Source: CAZOVK01 sp964583165 (GTDB taxonomy: Bacteria; Bacillota; Clostridia; Lachnospirales; WRAX01). Taken from it: a stretch of DNA of 6,670 nucleotides. The position numbers were made by a program, and so were the translations under genes. The notes below the pieces were generated by a model, which did not search any database, had not been told where the DNA came from, and was given only the letters and a program-made list of their open reading frames with translations. The stretch lies in contig CAZOVK010000102.1 in assembly GCA_964583165.1 (NCBI GenBank), forward strand, positions 1-6,670. Direction: 5' to 3'. Shown piece by piece: positions 5,868 to 6,670 of this stretch. Position 1 is the first letter of the stretch; every line of letters starts with the position of its first letter.

Positions 5868-6659
5868 GTGGGAGAAGTAATCGTAATTACATCCGGCAAG
5901 GGCGGCGTTGGCAAGACGACCACCACGGCCAATCTCGGCTCGGCATTAGGCGCGGCCGAAAAGCGCGTCGTACTCGTTGACGCGGACATAGGGCTTAGAA
6001 ATCTGGACGTTGTTATGGGTTTAGAGAATCGAATCGTCTATGACCTTGTTGATGTCATACAGGGTAATTGTCGCTTGAAGCAGGCTCTTATCCGCGACAA
6101 GCGTTATGAATCGCTTTATCTGTTGCCGGCGGCTCAAACGAAGGACAAGACCGCCGTTTCGCCCGAACAGATGGCGAAGCTTTGTGAAACGCTCAAACAG
6201 GAGTTCGACTACATCATCATAGACTGCCCCGCGGGTATTGAACAGGGTTTCAAGAACGCAATCGCTGGCGCTGACCGTGCCATTGTTGTCACCACGCCCG
6301 AGGTCAGCGCAGTGCGTGACGCTGACCGGATAATCGGCTTGCTTGAAGCCGCCGAAGTCAGAAACATCATGCTGATTCTCAACCGCATACGCCCGAACAT
6401 GGTCAAGCGCGGTGATATGTTGAGCCTTGATGATGTGACCGATACACTGGCGATTGACGTAATCGGCATTGTGCCCGACGACGAGAGTATAGTTGTCAGC
6501 ACGAACAAGGGTGACCCGGCAGTAAACGACGGCAAATCGCGCGCCGGTATGGCGTTTAAGAACATCTCACGCCGCATCATGGGGCAAGAAGTACCTCTTA
6601 TGAATCTGTATGAGGACGAAGGCTTTTTGACGCGACTTGCGAATCTCTTCAAGAAGTAG
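5868..6659 (+). CDS. minD: Septum site-determining ATPase MinD
   Basis: MinD is a ParA/MinD-family P-loop ATPase. As an ATP-bound dimer it sits on the inner face of the membrane and recruits MinC. Starting at GTG 5868 it has 263 residues. The deviant Walker A motif GKGGVGKTT (10-18) contains signature Lys11 and Lys16. VDADIGLRNLD (37-47) holds switch-I Asp40. YIIIDCPAGIE (115-125) is the Walker B/switch-II region. NRIRP at 172-176 is also typical. The C-terminal GFLTRLANLFKK (252-263) is an amphipathic helix of the membrane-targeting type. Length is normal. An ATG at 5847 would add seven residues, but it lacks a Shine-Dalgarno sequence and is not family-like. minC precedes it, and a further gene probably begins nine bases after the minD stop codon. 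Confidence 0.95.
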   Translation: MGEVIVITSGKGGVGKTTTTANLGSALGAAEKRVVLVDADIGLRNLDVVMGLENRIVYDLVDVIQGNCRLKQALIRDKRYESLYLLPAAQTKDKTAVSPEQMAKLCETLKQEFDYIIIDCPAGIEQGFKNAIAGADRAIVVTTPEVSAVRDADRIIGLLEAAEVRNIMLILNRIRPNMVKRGDMLSLDDVTDTLAIDVIGIVPDDESIVVSTNKGDPAVNDGKSRAGMAFKNISRRIMGQEVPLMNLYEDEGFLTRLANLFKK

Positions 6660-6667
6660 GTGTAGAC

Positions 6668-6670
6668 ATG
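6668..6670 (+). CDS. Probable start codon of the next gene (possibly minE), cut by the window end
   Basis: An ATG occupies the last three bases. AGGTG (6658-6662), overlapping the minD stop, lies five bases upstream as a good Shine-Dalgarno sequence. A gene starting eight bases after minD would fit minE, the topological partner that usually follows minD. No coding sequence is visible, so identity is inference only. Confidence 0.4.

Noticed and set aside
6209..6652. A 147-codon open frame on the minus strand inside minD
   Set aside because: It is fully antisense to a conserved gene. Its Ser/Ile/Met/Arg-rich product has no recognisable motif and mirrors the minD codons.
1..6670. A search for mobile elements, CRISPR repeats, toxin-antitoxin pairs, defence genes and tRNAs
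   Set aside because: Nothing of the kind is visible. The genes are tightly packed housekeeping genes with uniform style, and none shows a frameshift or truncation apart from the window edges.

Overview
This window is a compact run of same-strand housekeeping genes. In order they are: the 3' end of frr (ribosome recycling factor), uppS, cdsA, dxr, rseP, ispG, minC and minD, with a likely next start codon in the last three bases. All seven complete genes are recognisable from family motifs and have near-normal family length. I see no mobile element, CRISPR array, tRNA or rRNA, and no unexplained stretch longer than about 90 bases.

The order frr-uppS-cdsA-dxr-rseP-ispG is the one commonly found in Bacillota (Clostridia and relatives). 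In E. coli, dxr precedes uppS and ispG lies elsewhere. The single-PDZ RseP and the 350-residue IspG without an inserted domain also fit that group. Base composition is balanced and GCG-rich, so this is not a low-GC Clostridium. I infer a Clostridia- or Negativicutes-like bacterium with moderate confidence and cannot name a genus.

Region 1 (1-3977) is an envelope-precursor operon. Dxr makes MEP, the committed isoprenoid intermediate. UppS extends the resulting C5 units to undecaprenyl diphosphate, the lipid carrier for peptidoglycan. CdsA makes CDP-diacylglycerol for phospholipids. RseP is a membrane site-2 protease. Gaps are 1 to 54 bases. A GC-rich hairpin separates frr from uppS, and a possible secondary promoter lies in the 3' end of cdsA.

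Region 2 (3978-4067) is the most structured non-coding stretch. It holds a long imperfect hairpin followed by a short T-tract, just before ispG. It could be a terminator, an attenuator or a protein-binding site.

Region 3 (4068-6670) holds ispG, the [4Fe-4S] enzyme of the penultimate MEP step, followed by the division-site genes minC and minD. Two candidate promoters, one inside ispG and one just before minC, could uncouple minCD from the isoprenoid genes. Two start codons were moved inward from the longest reading frame: ispG to ATG 4068 and minD to GTG 5868. In both cases the reasons are Shine-Dalgarno spacing and the family N-terminus.

I found no convincing undescribed system. The items worth a second look are the hairpin before ispG, the candidate internal promoters, and minCD sitting directly behind ispG.
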